Positions 30,231 through 41,700 of a DNA stretch of 64,000 bases are shown piece after piece. The notes under the pieces are model-generated. The model did no database searches and was not told the DNA's origin. It saw nothing but the letters and a program-made list of their open reading frames with translations. This DNA comes from Sorghum bicolor (Eukaryota; Streptophyta; Magnoliopsida; Poales; Poaceae). Position numbers and translations under genes: made by a program. The stretch lies in contig NW_018396398.1 of assembly GCF_000003195.3 (NCBI RefSeq), positions 569,657 to 633,656 on the forward strand. The letters run 5' to 3'. How positions within the stretch are numbered: position 1 is the stretch's first letter; the number at the start of each line of letters is the position of its first letter.

Positions 30231-32059
30231 GTTTTGGTAATTAGTGACACTAAGTTGCTAATGCTTTGTGTTCAAGTGATTTGAGTTAGGCATAGCAACC
30301 CATTTGAAGAAGGAGCAACGTGCCATGAGTGATGGACACAAGGTCATAAAGAGAGAAGGCATGAAGTGGAGATCATGGTGATGGACAAGGAGTAAAGTGA
30401 TCAAGGCAAAGGTATAAACATAGGATTTTGCTTTTACCAGTCTAAGATGAGTAGAGAAGTGATTGACCGGATTTAAGATAGATAGCCGTACTATAAAGAG
30501 GGGAAATCTCTAATTGCAATGGTTATCTAGTGCCACTAAGTGTGAGTCTCATTTGCATATACCTAGCGCTTAGTGACGTGGTGAGTTGCATGAGAAAGCC
30601 TATAAAAATGTTTGTGAAATGCTAACACACATGCACATGGTGGTGTACACTTGGTGGTGTTGGCACATTTGCAAAGGAGAAGGTGTTGAAGTTGATTTTG
30701 ATCAACTTGGAGAAGAGAAAGAAACTTTTCGGTGTTCTCCGGACATTAGGATGGCTTTTAGATTGAAATGTTGCTTTGATCCATTATGGTTTGGATTGAG
30801 TATCCATATGGATTGTGTAGCCCTCTGAGTAAGCTTTCCAAAATGTCCAAGATCATTGAATTCGGAGTTCGGAGCTAAAAGTTAGCATCCTAACAAGGTT
30901 TGAGTTGGTGCTGAAAATGCAGGACTAGAAGTTCCGGTGGGACTTCCGGTGCCTGACCAGAAGTTCCGGTCAGCCTGACAGGAAGTTCCGGTTGGACTGT
31001 GAGAGATGCACTCACGTTTGAGAAAACACTTTCGGTATCTGACCGGAAGTTCCGGTCCATGACCAGAAGTTCTGGTCCATAACCGGAAGTTCCGGTCCAT
31101 GAACGGGAGTCCGCATAGGAGACTTTGCGCATGGCCTCGCATGTCAGGATTCACTTCCGGTCTGTGACCGGAAGTTCCGGTGGGACTTTTGGTGGGTCCG
31201 AGTCTCTCACAACGGTCAGATCTGCTTGGCCACAACGGTCAGATCTGCTTGGATCGAGGCTCCAACGGTCAGATCTGGTCGGACCGGAAGTTCCGGTCCC
31301 AGGCACCGGAACTTCCGGTGCCACACTATAAATACTCGTTTCCCTTGTTTCTAACCGGGCACTTCGCATAGAACATATTTTCTCACTTCCGGTGGCTCTT
31401 CCAAAGAGTAGAGAAAGCTCTCCCCTCCTCCTCTCTCACTCCCTAAGCTTTGTGCTCCATTCAAGTGAGAGATTGAGCTCTAGTGATAGATCTGAGAGCT
31501 TCAAGAGAATCTCTTCCCTCTCCTTTCCATCCCCATAGCTTGGTGCTCTTTGGTGAGAGGATTTGGGAAACCCTAGTGTTGTGCATTTGTGATTTCATTC
31601 TTGTGGCACTAGGTGGTGATTGCAAGTGTGGATTTCTTGTTACTCTTGGGTGTTTCCCGACGCCCTAGACGGCTTGGTGCAAGGGAGGTGTTGAGCTCGT
31701 GATTGGAGATTGTTTCGAGCCTCACCAAGTGATTTGTGAGGGGTTCTTGAGCCTTCCCCGCGGGAGATCGCAATTGGCTACTCTAGTGGATTGCTCGTGG
31801 CTTGGAGGATCCCCATCTTGTGAGTGGATGTGCGGCACCCGCTGAGGGTTTGGCTTTGGATTGCCAATTAGCTCGTGATCCATCAAGTGGGTGTATCGCC
31901 ACAACGAGGACTAGCTTGCCGGGAAGCAAGTGAACCTCGGTAAAAATCTTGTGTCATTTCTTGCCGAGGACTCTCTCGTAATTGTGAGTGATTGGTTGGA
32001 TATATCTCTACTCTACAACGTTGGTATAACAATCACTCTCCACTCCTTTACTTACTTGT
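30231..32059 (+). repeat. Copia left LTR, main part
   Basis: Matches 58271-60090 of the right LTR with scattered substitutions and small indels, roughly 2 percent by eye. Contains the palindrome-rich region (30918-31320) and TATA box. The last five bases CTTGT (32055-32059) are the Tat-2 target duplication, repeated at 51629-51633. Confidence 0.93.
30918..31334 (+). promoter_or_regulatory. Copia LTR promoter: CCGGAAGTTCCGG palindromes, CAACGGTCAGATCTG repeats, TATA
   Basis: About ten copies or variants of ACCGGAAGTTCCGGT (inverted arms around a central G) precede three direct repeats of CAACGGTCAGATCTG (about 31210, 31233, 31263) and TATAAATA at 31327-31334. Several variants differ by changes at the CG. 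Sirevirus LTRs are known for repeated palindromes. Binding factors are unknown. Confidence 0.75.
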
Positions 32060-33120
32060 TGTCGGCGTTTTCCCCCCGGGGGGTCACACCAACGAGTAAA
32101 TTTGTATGCGTGCTCCCTTTCCCGGATGGTGATGCAAGAAGACACAAAGATTTATCCTGGTTCGGGCAAGAGAAGGCCCTACGTCCAGCGGGGGGGGGGG
32201 GATAGTTTGTATTATCTTGCACCTAAGTGCTTGTACAGGGGCGAATACAAGCGTGGTATGAAGTGTCGAGCTCTACTACGTATGAGCGTGGTCTTGTGTC
32301 GTGATCTCCTATGTGTGAGCCCCTCTTTCTATTCCTGAGTCTCCCCTTTTATAGCTCCAAGGAGAGACCTAGGGTACATGCGTAAATGTTAGAGTAGGGG
32401 TCGATAGCCGCATGGAGCGCTGACCTACTCGAGGCTTCCGTACAGCATGGCCTCGAGCCGTCCCATCTTGATAACCCGGTGATGATTACGCGTGCTCCTG
32501 CGTTCCGCCCTGTACGCCGCCTCGCGCTGGTTCTGAGGTCGCACGCTTGTACGGTATGGCGGCAGATCCGGCGGGGTAGTTGTGGTGTTGTCAGTCGACG
32601 CCCGACTCGTCTCCAGGAAGGAGCCTGGTGAGGTCGAGGGTCGGACGCCGTACGAGGTGTCGATATCTGGAGCGCTGACCTTGGGTGTCTCGAGGGGGTC
32701 CCGATTAGACGTTCCATCCTTGTTTCCCGCGTCCTGACATGCCCTGGGTCGTTCGGTGGGAAGGCTGCAAAAAGAACGACGGGACATAAGCCTGTTCCCT
32801 ATCACGCCTCCCGTGACCCATGTGTTAGGTGGGGAAGCGTCAGGTGCATTAAATGCCCTGGGTCTCGTGCGCGCGTCAGGCGGCGGACAGTGTCCTTGCG
32901 CTCGACGCCTCTCGGTTCGCTCGAGCTCGCTTCCGTATTCGACGGCAGTTGTCGCTCGAGCCCTGATCGATTCGCTCGACGCTATTTCCGTCTTCGAGGC
33001 TGCGGCCGTCGATGGCCGCGCGTGTGTGTGGGCGGAGCGTCGAATCGAGGAGCTAGTTTTATGCACGGATGGTCTCGTTATACGCATTGGTGAGGGTACC
33101 CCTTGTTGATACCCTCGACA
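32060..33120 (-). repeat. 3' LTR of Tat-2
   Basis: Begins TGTCGGCG and ends CCTCGACA. Minus-strand TATAAAAG at 32346-32353. Carries a G run (about 32190-32200) longer than in the other LTR and many TCGA-containing sites. Confidence 0.94.
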
Positions 33121-33908
33121 GTAGCCCCCGAGTCTTCATTCGAGCGCTGGCGCTCGAGTGGAGACTTTCGCTTTTACGGTCGAGCTTCCGCGGGGGCACG
33201 CGAGCGACCCCGCGGGGGTAGCCCCCGAGCCCTCGAGGGAGTATTTAACTCCTTCGAGGGTTATTTTGCCAAATTTGCAGAAACGCTGTCAACACCCGTG
33301 GTGGAAGGTTCTGTTCGGCTTTGCCTTGCGTGGAGATTTCGACGTACTCTCGATAGAGCGAGCGTCCTCCACCCCAGATTGAGTTCCTAGCGGGTAGTCC
33401 AAGTGAGAACCTGTGCCCCTTTCGAGGGGGTCAGCTGTAGCCCGGAGGCGTCCTCATGAAGCAGGGTCGACGTGGTCGGGGATACCGGTCTCATTCGATA
33501 GAGTCCAGCGGCTCGATGCCTCCCTTCGGGGGGATTCCTCTCGACTGTCTCGACCCTACCTTGGACATCACCAGCGAGTCCTCGAGGCGGGCCTCGATTT
33601 TCGACCACTCGCTGGGGATCCCTGACTCTTGGTGCTCGAGATCGGCTGTCGAACCCTTTCGACGGGCCAGCCATCGACCTCTCGAGACTATCGTGGGCGC
33701 ATACCTTGGCTTACGAAGTAAGGAAGCTGCCGTACCGGTTCGTCTTTCTGCCCGTTGGGCGCACCTTTTGAGGTAAGTGACGTTGCGACACTGTATCGGC
33801 GGGGAATTCGGAGCGTCCGGCCTGTGAGGAGAGAAAGGACCGTTAGACGGCGCATTTATGGGGGGAGTTACCTCATTTATCGGATCTATCCGTTGGTCGG
33901 CCGCTATC
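33121..33908 (+). promoter_or_regulatory. Leader region between 3' LTR and antisense gene of Tat-2
   Basis: No gene. The polypurine tract, read on the minus strand as CGGGGGCTAC, directly abuts the LTR (33121-33130) and is repeated near 33210. I count 14 CTCGA/TCGAG sites in 33121-33720. This is the likely upstream control region of the antisense gene. Confidence 0.6.
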
Positions 33909-33916
33909 TATAAATA
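33909..33916 (+). promoter_or_regulatory. TATA box of the Tat-2 antisense gene
   Basis: TATAAATA, about 790 bp inside the 3' LTR and 190 bp before the start codon, followed by a CT-rich leader. The arrangement resembles that of Tat-PMD. Confidence 0.7.
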
Positions 33917-34054
33917 CGCCGTGGCGTTGCTCCATTCCTTCTCTCCCCTTCCGTCCTCTCGCCTTCGTCTTCTCGCTGCCTTTGCTCTCTTGCTTCCACC
34001 ACGCGCGCGTGCACCCCCTCGAGCGGTAGTGAATCCACCATCCTTCCAACCAAG

Positions 34055-34099
34055 ATGCCTGTGAGGCTTGTTGCACCGACGACTGGCGTCCGTCGTTGA
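34055..34099 (+). CDS. Short upstream reading frame overlapping the antisense gene start
   Basis: ATG at 34055 opens a 14-residue frame (MPVRLVAPTTGVRR). Its TGA shares its last base with the ATG of the main frame (TGATG at 34097-34101). This could limit or couple translation; it could also be chance or damage of an original N-terminus. Confidence 0.45.
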   Translation: MPVRLVAPTTGVRR

Positions 34100-36288
34100 T
34101 GACGGACCGCCGTCTGCTAGAGCTCAAGAATGAAGGGCTCTTGCGCCGCCGCACTTCGCAGTCTTCGCCGGAGTGGATCGCGCCGCCGGCGAGTCACAGG
34201 GAGCCCCAGCCACCCGAGGGCTATGTGGTGTCATTCGCCAAGTTCCACCGCCATGGCTTGGGTGCTCCCCCGAGTCGCTTTATGCGGGCCCTCTGCTTCC
34301 ACTATGGAGTGGAGCTCCAGCATTTTTCCCCGAACGCCATCACCGTCACGGCGGTCTTCGCCGCGGTGTGTGAGGGCTATCTGGGGATGATGCCCCATTG
34401 GGATCGATGGCTCCACCTCTACAGGGGCGAACTTTTCAACGCCCCCACCGGAACCACCGGCGTGAGGAAGCCCGTGCGGGCCGGATGCCTCAACCTGGTG
34501 TTGAAGACGAAGAAGACAGAGAGGCCGCGCGAGTACATCCCGGTGGGGCTGTCGTCGAACCATGCTGGGTGGGACTCCCAGTGGTTCTATCTGAGAAACG
34601 ACGACGGTCTCTTCCCCGCCTACACGGGCCGTCTGATCTCGGAGCGCCCAGACAACTGGACGTATGGCGTCGTCCAGGAGCACCAGTCGCGGCTCGACCC
34701 CCTCCTCGACGCCATGAAGAAGCTGCGCCTGGAGGGCCTGTCCGCCGCTCTCGTCCTCTCGGCCGTCCATCGTCGGAGGGTCCTTCCCCTGATGTCTCGG
34801 CCGTTGAGGATGGACGAAATGGGGCCGGGCGTCTCGTCCCGGGATCTCGAAGCTTGCCGGATGTCCAACGTGGCTCTGGCGGACGATGAAGTCGTCGCCC
34901 GGGTCAGGGCAGCCATCGCCGGCGACTTCAAGTCGCAACATGTCAACGGCTTCCCCATGAGGCCTGATGAAGGCTCGGTCGATCTGGTATGTTTTCTTCC
35001 TCGTGGGTAGCCTTGACTCTGGGTTCCTTTTCCACCCCCTTTTTCTAAGTTTACTTTTTACGGTGGCAGGGGCGGATGGACGTTCGATCCTCGAGGCCCC
35101 CGGTGAGGGAGGACGAAGTTGACCGCGACGCGCGGCGCCGGTCCGCCGAGAAGTCGAAGTCCGTCAAGGACTCTAAGAAGAAGGGGGAGAAGAAGAAAAA
35201 CCTCGACCGGCAAGCCATAGAGGGGAGAGGGGAGAGCCTGAGGAAGAGTCCCCCAGCGAGAAAGATGACGACGATGACGAGGACAGTGAGGACTCCGAGG
35301 GGATGGCGTCTCGTCTTGACCGGATCCTCGGGGGTCCATCTCAAGGCGACGTCGACGCTCCTCGGGCAGAAGCTCCGACGGGGGGCCCAGGCGGGTCCTA
35401 CCGTCCTCGCGCCGACACCCCTCCCGCGCCCAAAGTCAGTCAAGTCGCGTCGCGCCCTCCCCCGGCGCCCAGGGAGGGCGGTCATGCCAAGCCCCAAGCG
35501 ACGGGGCCACTGACCCGCGGTCGCGCAGCGGCCTCCGAGAAAGCAGAGGTCGGCCGCAGGAGTGCCAGTCCCGGCGCCCGTCAGGCGGGAACTGACGCAC
35601 CTAGGCCAGCGCCTGCCCTCGAGGGGCCTGGAGCCCTGACGCGGGGTGGCTCGAGGCCCACCGGTCGGGGCGGAGGGAGGCGAGTCGTTCTCCCTGTGGG
35701 GTAAGCCTTCTCGATGCTGTGGCTTTTGTCTTTCTACTCCCCTGCGTTTCCTCATATGCCGTTCTTTTCTCAGGCTAAAGCGGACCCTCGAGCGGGCCCA
35801 GCCGTCCATGGCAAAGAGGCGCAAAACGGGAACCGCCTCCAAGGAACCAGGTTTATAGCTTGTTTATGGCCCCTGTGATGTTCTCGCGTCGGTTATTACA
35901 GCGTCTAACCTTCATCCCTTGTTTTGTAGGCTCCTCCGACTCCCAACCTCCAGCCGGTGTCGAGAGGAGTCCGCCTCGTCCCGTGCCTGCCTCGTCGCCG
36001 CCGACTTGTGGCGAGGCGTCCCAGACGCAAGCGTCAGAGGGAGCCCCCGAGCCCCCTCGATTGGGGGTCGAGGGGGAACCCATCACCATCAGCGACACGT
36101 CTGATGGTGACAGAGCGTCTGGGGGTGCCCGCCCTATGGAGGAGGAAACGTCGAGCCCTCGTGTCGCGGGGTCAACTCCCTGGCCCGCCGGCCTCCATAC
36201 CCTCGAGGAGCAGAAAAAGAAGAGGGAGGAGGATGAACAGCGGGAGCGCGAGGCGGCACGGCAGCCGCAGGAGCGCGAGGCACAGCAA

Positions 36289-36347
<59 letters not shown>

Positions 36348-38364
36348 ACCGCAGCAGCAGCAGCAGCAACCACCGCAGCAGCAACAGCAGCAGCAGCAGG
36401 CGGGCCAAGAGGAGGGACCGCTCGAGCCTCCGCCCCAAGGTCCGGCCCAGCCAGCGCCACCGGAGCCGCAAGGGCTCGGCGAGGAGGAGGACCTGCCGGT
36501 GTACGGCCCCCCAACCCCGGCGTGGCTCCTCCCGGGGGCACCCGCCGCGATCCGGGCAGAGCCGGGGCGAGCGGATGGAGTGGTGGCGCTCGCCTGCCTG
36601 AAGCGCACGCCCCCCGACCCCGAGTCCGATATCAAGAGGACAATTTACGGCATGGACGGGATCGCCCCAGGGTTCCTCCGGGAACGTCGGGCGTGGGAGG
36701 ACCGCTTTCCTTCCGAGGAAGATGAAACTGGGGCATCAGGGACCAAGGACGGAATCTGGAAGACGGTGGACGACGATGGACGGTTCCCATGCCTCGTCGA
36801 CCTGTTCCTGCGCCATGGGGGCTCCCTCGAGACCGTCGAGGGCCTCATCCACGGCGTTAAGGCGCGGGCTGACCGGGAGATGGAGCACTGGTGCCCCGAT
36901 CGCATCCGTATCCGGGCCTCCCACGACCCTTCTAAGCCCGACATCTTCCTCGACGATGAGAAGGAGGCGGAGAAGTGGGAACACGTCGAGGAGCTCCGCC
37001 TTTGGATGAACCATGTGGTGGGGCTCCTCTCGGACGTTATCAACAACGGGCTCGGCCCGGCTTATTTCGTAAGTGTTTCTCGAACTCCAACCCTCATGGT
37101 GCTTTCTGGTCTCTGTATTCTAATCCATCCGACCCTTGATTCGCAGGATATGAAAGAGACCTCCCGCATCAAGTCCAGTTTCATACACGCCACGAGGGGC
37201 GGTTGGGAGCAGCTCCCCCTCCTCAAGGATCAACTCCTCGAGTCGCAGGAAAAGCTCCTTAAAGCTTACAAAGATCTCATAGCACTCGAGGAGGAGAAGA
37301 AGGCGAGGGAGGCTGCCTTGGCCGAGGCCCGAGAGGCCTCGAAGAAGGCGGAGGAGGAGACGATGCAGCTACGGGAGCGGGCTCTCACGGTCGAGGAGGC
37401 CGCGTCCAGAGCCCGGGAGGAGGCCCTGTCCTGCAAGAGCGTTATCGCGGATCTGGACAAGGAGAAGGGCCTCCTTAAATCCGACCTGGACTCTCTCCGA
37501 GAGTCCTTCCGAAAGATGAAGGTGGAGCATGTGAACGGCGAGGTCGCCAGGGGCGCCGCGGAGGAAGCCAAGAAGAAGGCCCTCGAAGATCTCGAGGCGG
37601 AGCGGGCTCGATCCCGCAGTCTCTCTAACGACGTCGAGCGTCTGAAGGGAGAATTGCTGGAGAAGAGTGGGGCCATTGCTCAGGCTGGCAAGGCGATCGA
37701 GGATCTCCGCGTTGCCAACACCGAGCTGGCACGCTCCAACAAAGAGATCGAGGGGGCCAACACCAGGCTGGTCGGCGAGAACACGGCCCTCGAGGAGACC
37801 GTACGCGGTATGTTTCCTCTATCAGATTTCTTTTTCCGAGGTGTGCTTAGTTTTTCCTAAGGTCTCTTTGTATTCGCTTTTACAGGGCTCAAGGACAAAC
37901 TCCTGGCCGCCCAAGCCGAGGCTCGCAACGCCAAGGCTCAGCTCGAGGCGGAGGTTGCTTTGAACCGTCGAGTGCGGATGGCGATAAGTGATCTCTCGAC
38001 CTCTTGGGAGGTCGAGCCTATGGATGAGTCGAGGGAGGGTGCTCGAGGTGACGCCCTGGTCGACCAGCTGTGCTACATAGGCACGACGCTGCGAGATCGG
38101 GTGCGGGATGCCCTCCACATCGGGGTGAAGCGGGCGATGGCGGTTGTCTGCTCGGGCTTCTCCTACGACATGGAGGTGGTGTCTCATGGCTTTGTCACCG
38201 ACATCTCCAAGACTGACGCGGAGAACGAGGAGAGGCTCCACGCCTTGATCGACGACGCGGAGGCTCCTGGGGAACGGTTGGCTAAGCTTTTTGAGCCTGA
38301 GGTGCTCCCTCCTGAGACTAGCTTGGGCGGAGGCGAAGGCGGTGAGGATCGTGCCTCGGACTAA
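34099..38364 (+). pseudogene. Antisense six-exon gene: putative gypsy-type transposon domain, poly-Gln, coiled coil (one frame break)
   Basis: Exons: 34099-34986, 35070-35700, 35774-35850, 35930-37068, 37147-37807 and 37886-38364; about 1290 residues. Exon 1 matches the plant 'putative gypsy type transposon' domain (Transposase_28 type): PEGYVVSFAKFHRHGLGAPP, then RALCFHYGVELQHFSPNAI. Exon 2 starts basic (RSAEKSKSVKDSKKKGEKKK) and becomes acidic in another frame, so a one-base indel near 35180-35225 is implied; the later frame joins exons 3 and 4 in correct phase. Exon 4 has about 40 Gln, then a globular part (WEDRFPSEEDETG; HEELRLW-like helices). Exons 5-6 are a long coiled coil followed by a small conserved-looking C-terminal domain. 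It is antisense to gag-pol, so its introns survive retrotransposition. Function unknown. Confidence 0.75.
36283..36402 (+). repeat. CAG/CAA repeat encoding poly-Gln
   Basis: About 40 codons of mixed CAG and CAA with a few CCG/CCA interruptions, in frame within exon 4 of the antisense gene. The interruptions suggest long-standing coding use rather than a fresh microsatellite. Confidence 0.93.
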
Positions 38365-38766
38365 GGCCTGCGAGCCTGCTCAGGGTGCCCGGGGCCCCTT
38401 GTATAATACTTTGTTAACTCTGTCTTTAAGCGACACAGTATCTTTTTGTAATTGTTGAATGTCTGTTTGTCTTTCCGCTCAAGGTTCTTTTATTCTTCCT
38501 TATTCCTACGTTTGTATTCCTTGTTCGATCTTTCGTCAAAAACAACCTTGATCACCTCAAGGGTAAGGAAGTGAGTAGAGTTTTCCGTAGCCCGGGGGCG
38601 TAGGGGCTCTCAGGCTCGTTGTCCCTCGACCTTTGAGGGGCTCGAGGTGCTTTGGCTACTCAAATCGTATAAGGTTTACTAAGTAAGAAAAGAAAATTTC
38701 TTGGCTTTTTTCGACGTTTGGGGGGGGTCGTCCCCCTGGTAGCCCCCGAAGGGGTGCAGACTATGA
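38365..38766 (+). other. 3' flank of the Tat-2 antisense gene
   Basis: About 400 bp without a gene, T-rich near 38440-38520 as in a plant 3' UTR. Further GTAGCCC(CC)G polypurine-like repeats lie at 38587 and 38739. Confidence 0.5.
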
Positions 38767-38771
38767 TGGGT

Positions 38772-41700
38772 TGTAACATCCCTGATGTTACGAACACTAA
38801 AAACGGATCATGTCATCATAAGCATTGCAAAGCATATTTGTTAAGCACATTATTATGCATCAACTTAAAACAAGTTTATTTTGATTGCTTGTGCTTAGGG
38901 AAGTAGAGTGTACTTATGTTGTGAAGTGATGCTTGTGTTGGTTGTATAACCCCTAGGGCGGAAGGTTTCCGATAAAATAGGGGGGAAAACCCTGATTTTA
39001 AAACCCTGGATTTGCCCCCTTTTTCACAATTTAAAAACCAAACAAAATTTGAGGTTGAGTTCAAAAGCAAAGTTGTAGATCTTGTCAAGATGTACAACTT
39101 TGGTGTTTTGAGTTTTTGAAGTTTCAATACAAAATTCAAAGTAATTTTGAAAATACAGATTTCCAAAAAGTGTCCCCTTTTCCAATTTGAATCCCCAATT
39201 CAAAATCTATTTGGAATTTTGAAAAGTGACCAACATGAAAGTTGTAGAGCTGAAAAATTTGAACAACTTTCTTGTTGGAAATTTTTCAAGTTGTTATGCA
39301 AAATCAAAAGTAATTTTGGAAATTCTGATCTGCTCCAATTCAAAAATTGGAATTTCCCCCAAATTGAGATTTGAATTTCAAACTGTTTTGACAAATTCAT
39401 CTTGTTCCACTCAGAATTGGCTTTGGTCACCAAAATAAGTTTTGTAGCTTACAAAATTCTGAAGAACTTTTGTTTTGGTGGAATTTTGGCTCCAGTTCAA
39501 CTTTTGGGCGAATTTTGCAAAACCACAAAACTGGTTGGTTAGAGCTCGCTACAGTGCTCGAGCAGGGGGGATGCTCTGCCGCCGGGGCAGAGCCGCTGCG
39601 TCCAGTGCCGCCACGCGCCTGGCCACGCAGCTGCTTGGCTGCGTGAGCCCGCCGTGATGTGGACGAGCCCCCAGCGTGCTCATCCACTCCCCTCGGTGAT
39701 CCCACTGCTCGGCCGCCTCGTTTTTCCCTTTTTCGCCCAACGCCGACGACCGTGCTGCACCTGCGAATTTAGCCTCGCTCGCTCCCTTCCCAAGCACCCC
39801 GAGTACACCAGCAGCTTCGCCAAGACCTTAGCAACCGATTGCGCGCCCTCTCGCAAGCTCTAACCTGTCATAGCTCCAACCCGAGCTACTCCTCTCCAGC
39901 TCCGGCCAAAAGCGCCGTCGAGGAGCACCTCACCGTGGCCAAGCCACTCTAGTGCATCTCCACGGCTGAAAGGCACCTGTACACACTCCCGGTGAGTCAC
40001 TGATGCTCACGCGCCTTTCGTTTTGCTCTCTACCACGCGGTAGGTAGTGGGCCGTGACATCGCCGCCAGTCTGCACAGCCGAGCTCCACCTCCGCGTGGC
40101 CATGCCTCTGCAGGCCATCTCCGACCGAGTGGAGGACACCATCAAATGCGCATGAGTCCGAGAAAGCTCCCTCGCCACTCCGTTGCCACAGATACGCATC
40201 CCACAGTCGAAACCACAAGCTCCGACGAGCTTCCTCTGTTTCCAGTTCGCGCCAGGGACCTTGCGTTTGAATTAGACACAAGGCAGGGGTCTAATTGCGA
40301 AGTTCGTGACTCAGGTGAATAGTGCCATCAGGACCTGTTTGTAGATGATTTGTTAGAATCTTTGGAAATTCATATCTGGAGCTTGGTAACTCCAATTTTG
40401 GTGAACCAAATTTTGTTGTGCTCCTTGAAATGTCTAGTTTTTATTAAAAATATGGAACTGACTATGTTTTATAGTAAAATAATTAGTTATGAATTATGTC
40501 TTTTAATTATGCTTAAAAGGAAGAAATTCATATCTATTGCTGTATAGCTTCTTTTAAGATGAAACTTTTATGGTAGACTAATGATTATGTGTGTGTGCTG
40601 TGGTTAAGTTTTTAGATTCATTGGATGACATATGATTAAGTTATTGATTTATCTTCTGTAGTGCTTATTAAATAGTTTACAATTAAACTAAAAATGAATA
40701 AATGTAAAATATGGTTCCTCTACCTTTATATGAGGTTGTTATATCATATAGATACATAATTTAGCTATGTGTGTGTAGAAAATGTCGAGTTTCTTATTTA
40801 TCTTGTTGTTACATGCTTCCTTGTGATGGAAATTTATCTTTTTCATGGAAATTGCTATACTTAACCAAATGGCATGAAATTTATACAGTAGACTTTGGAG
40901 AGAATATATGAGCCTCTGTAGTTTTCTCAGATTTTACTGTGTACTTTTGATATATGGTTATTACTTTGTCTATTTATCTAAATAAATTAATAAAGACATG
41001 AAAGGTACTTATTTAGGGATGACCATGATATTTTCTAGTATCTCTTTAATGTATTTCAACTGTTGGTGAGCTGGGTTTTGCCCAGGTTTAAGTTTGGAAC
41101 ATAAATGAAATGTTTTTCTCTGTAATTCAATTATTAGTGATTTCTAGATAGTTTCTGGAACATTATAAATTGCTCTAGGTAAATAATGTTGGATATGAAA
41201 CTTGTCTATAACAAAGTTGTATATAATTCATGTATCTACCTGGTGTTAAATTTTGGTGGCATTTGTCCCTGTAGTTTCTGAGTTATGCTTGTTTCAATTT
41301 AAGTTTCACAAATGGTTCCCCTCTGTCAAATCCTGGATCAGTTTCTGTAGTAGTATAATTTCAACTTGCTAAACTTATGAATCATGCTTTCATGATAAAA
41401 GATGAATTGTAGTAATTTTCATAAGCTTTCCAAAATGTTATGGATCATGAATTTTGGTGATCTATAACTCTGGTTATAGATGTATGAAGCTTAATGTCTG
41501 ATTCTGTCCATGGTCTGGACAGGAATGTTTCTTCATGCTATTTGGCCATCTTATCTATTAAATTAGTTCTCGAAGATAATAACAAAGTTGCAGAAAATTA
41601 TCTAAGCTTTTCAGAAAGTCTAATATCACCTTTATTGGATGCTTGGATCTCTAATTATGGTTGAATGAAGTTACATATATGCTGCTGTCCTGGTTATGTG

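Noticed and set aside
30586..30828. 80-residue frame present in both Copia LTRs
   Set aside because: It differs by an indel between the LTRs and has no domain; chance frame.
32425..33087. 220-residue minus-strand frame in the Tat-2 LTR (127-residue version in the other LTR)
   Set aside because: Lies wholly inside the LTR, Arg/Ser/Thr-rich without domain, and is cut short by small changes in the second LTR.
36283..36402. CRISPR-like or minisatellite array
   Set aside because: A simple CAG/CAA codon run without spacers.
35051..36635. Long minus-strand frames opposite the antisense gene, including poly-Cys and poly-Leu runs
   Set aside because: These are the complement of the CAG/CAA repeat and GC-rich exons; no domain.
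39427..40322. GC-rich part of the solo LTR with several small frames, resembling a captured gene fragment
   Set aside because: Short frames on both strands, no recognised domain. It may be a promoter or leader portion of the LTR.
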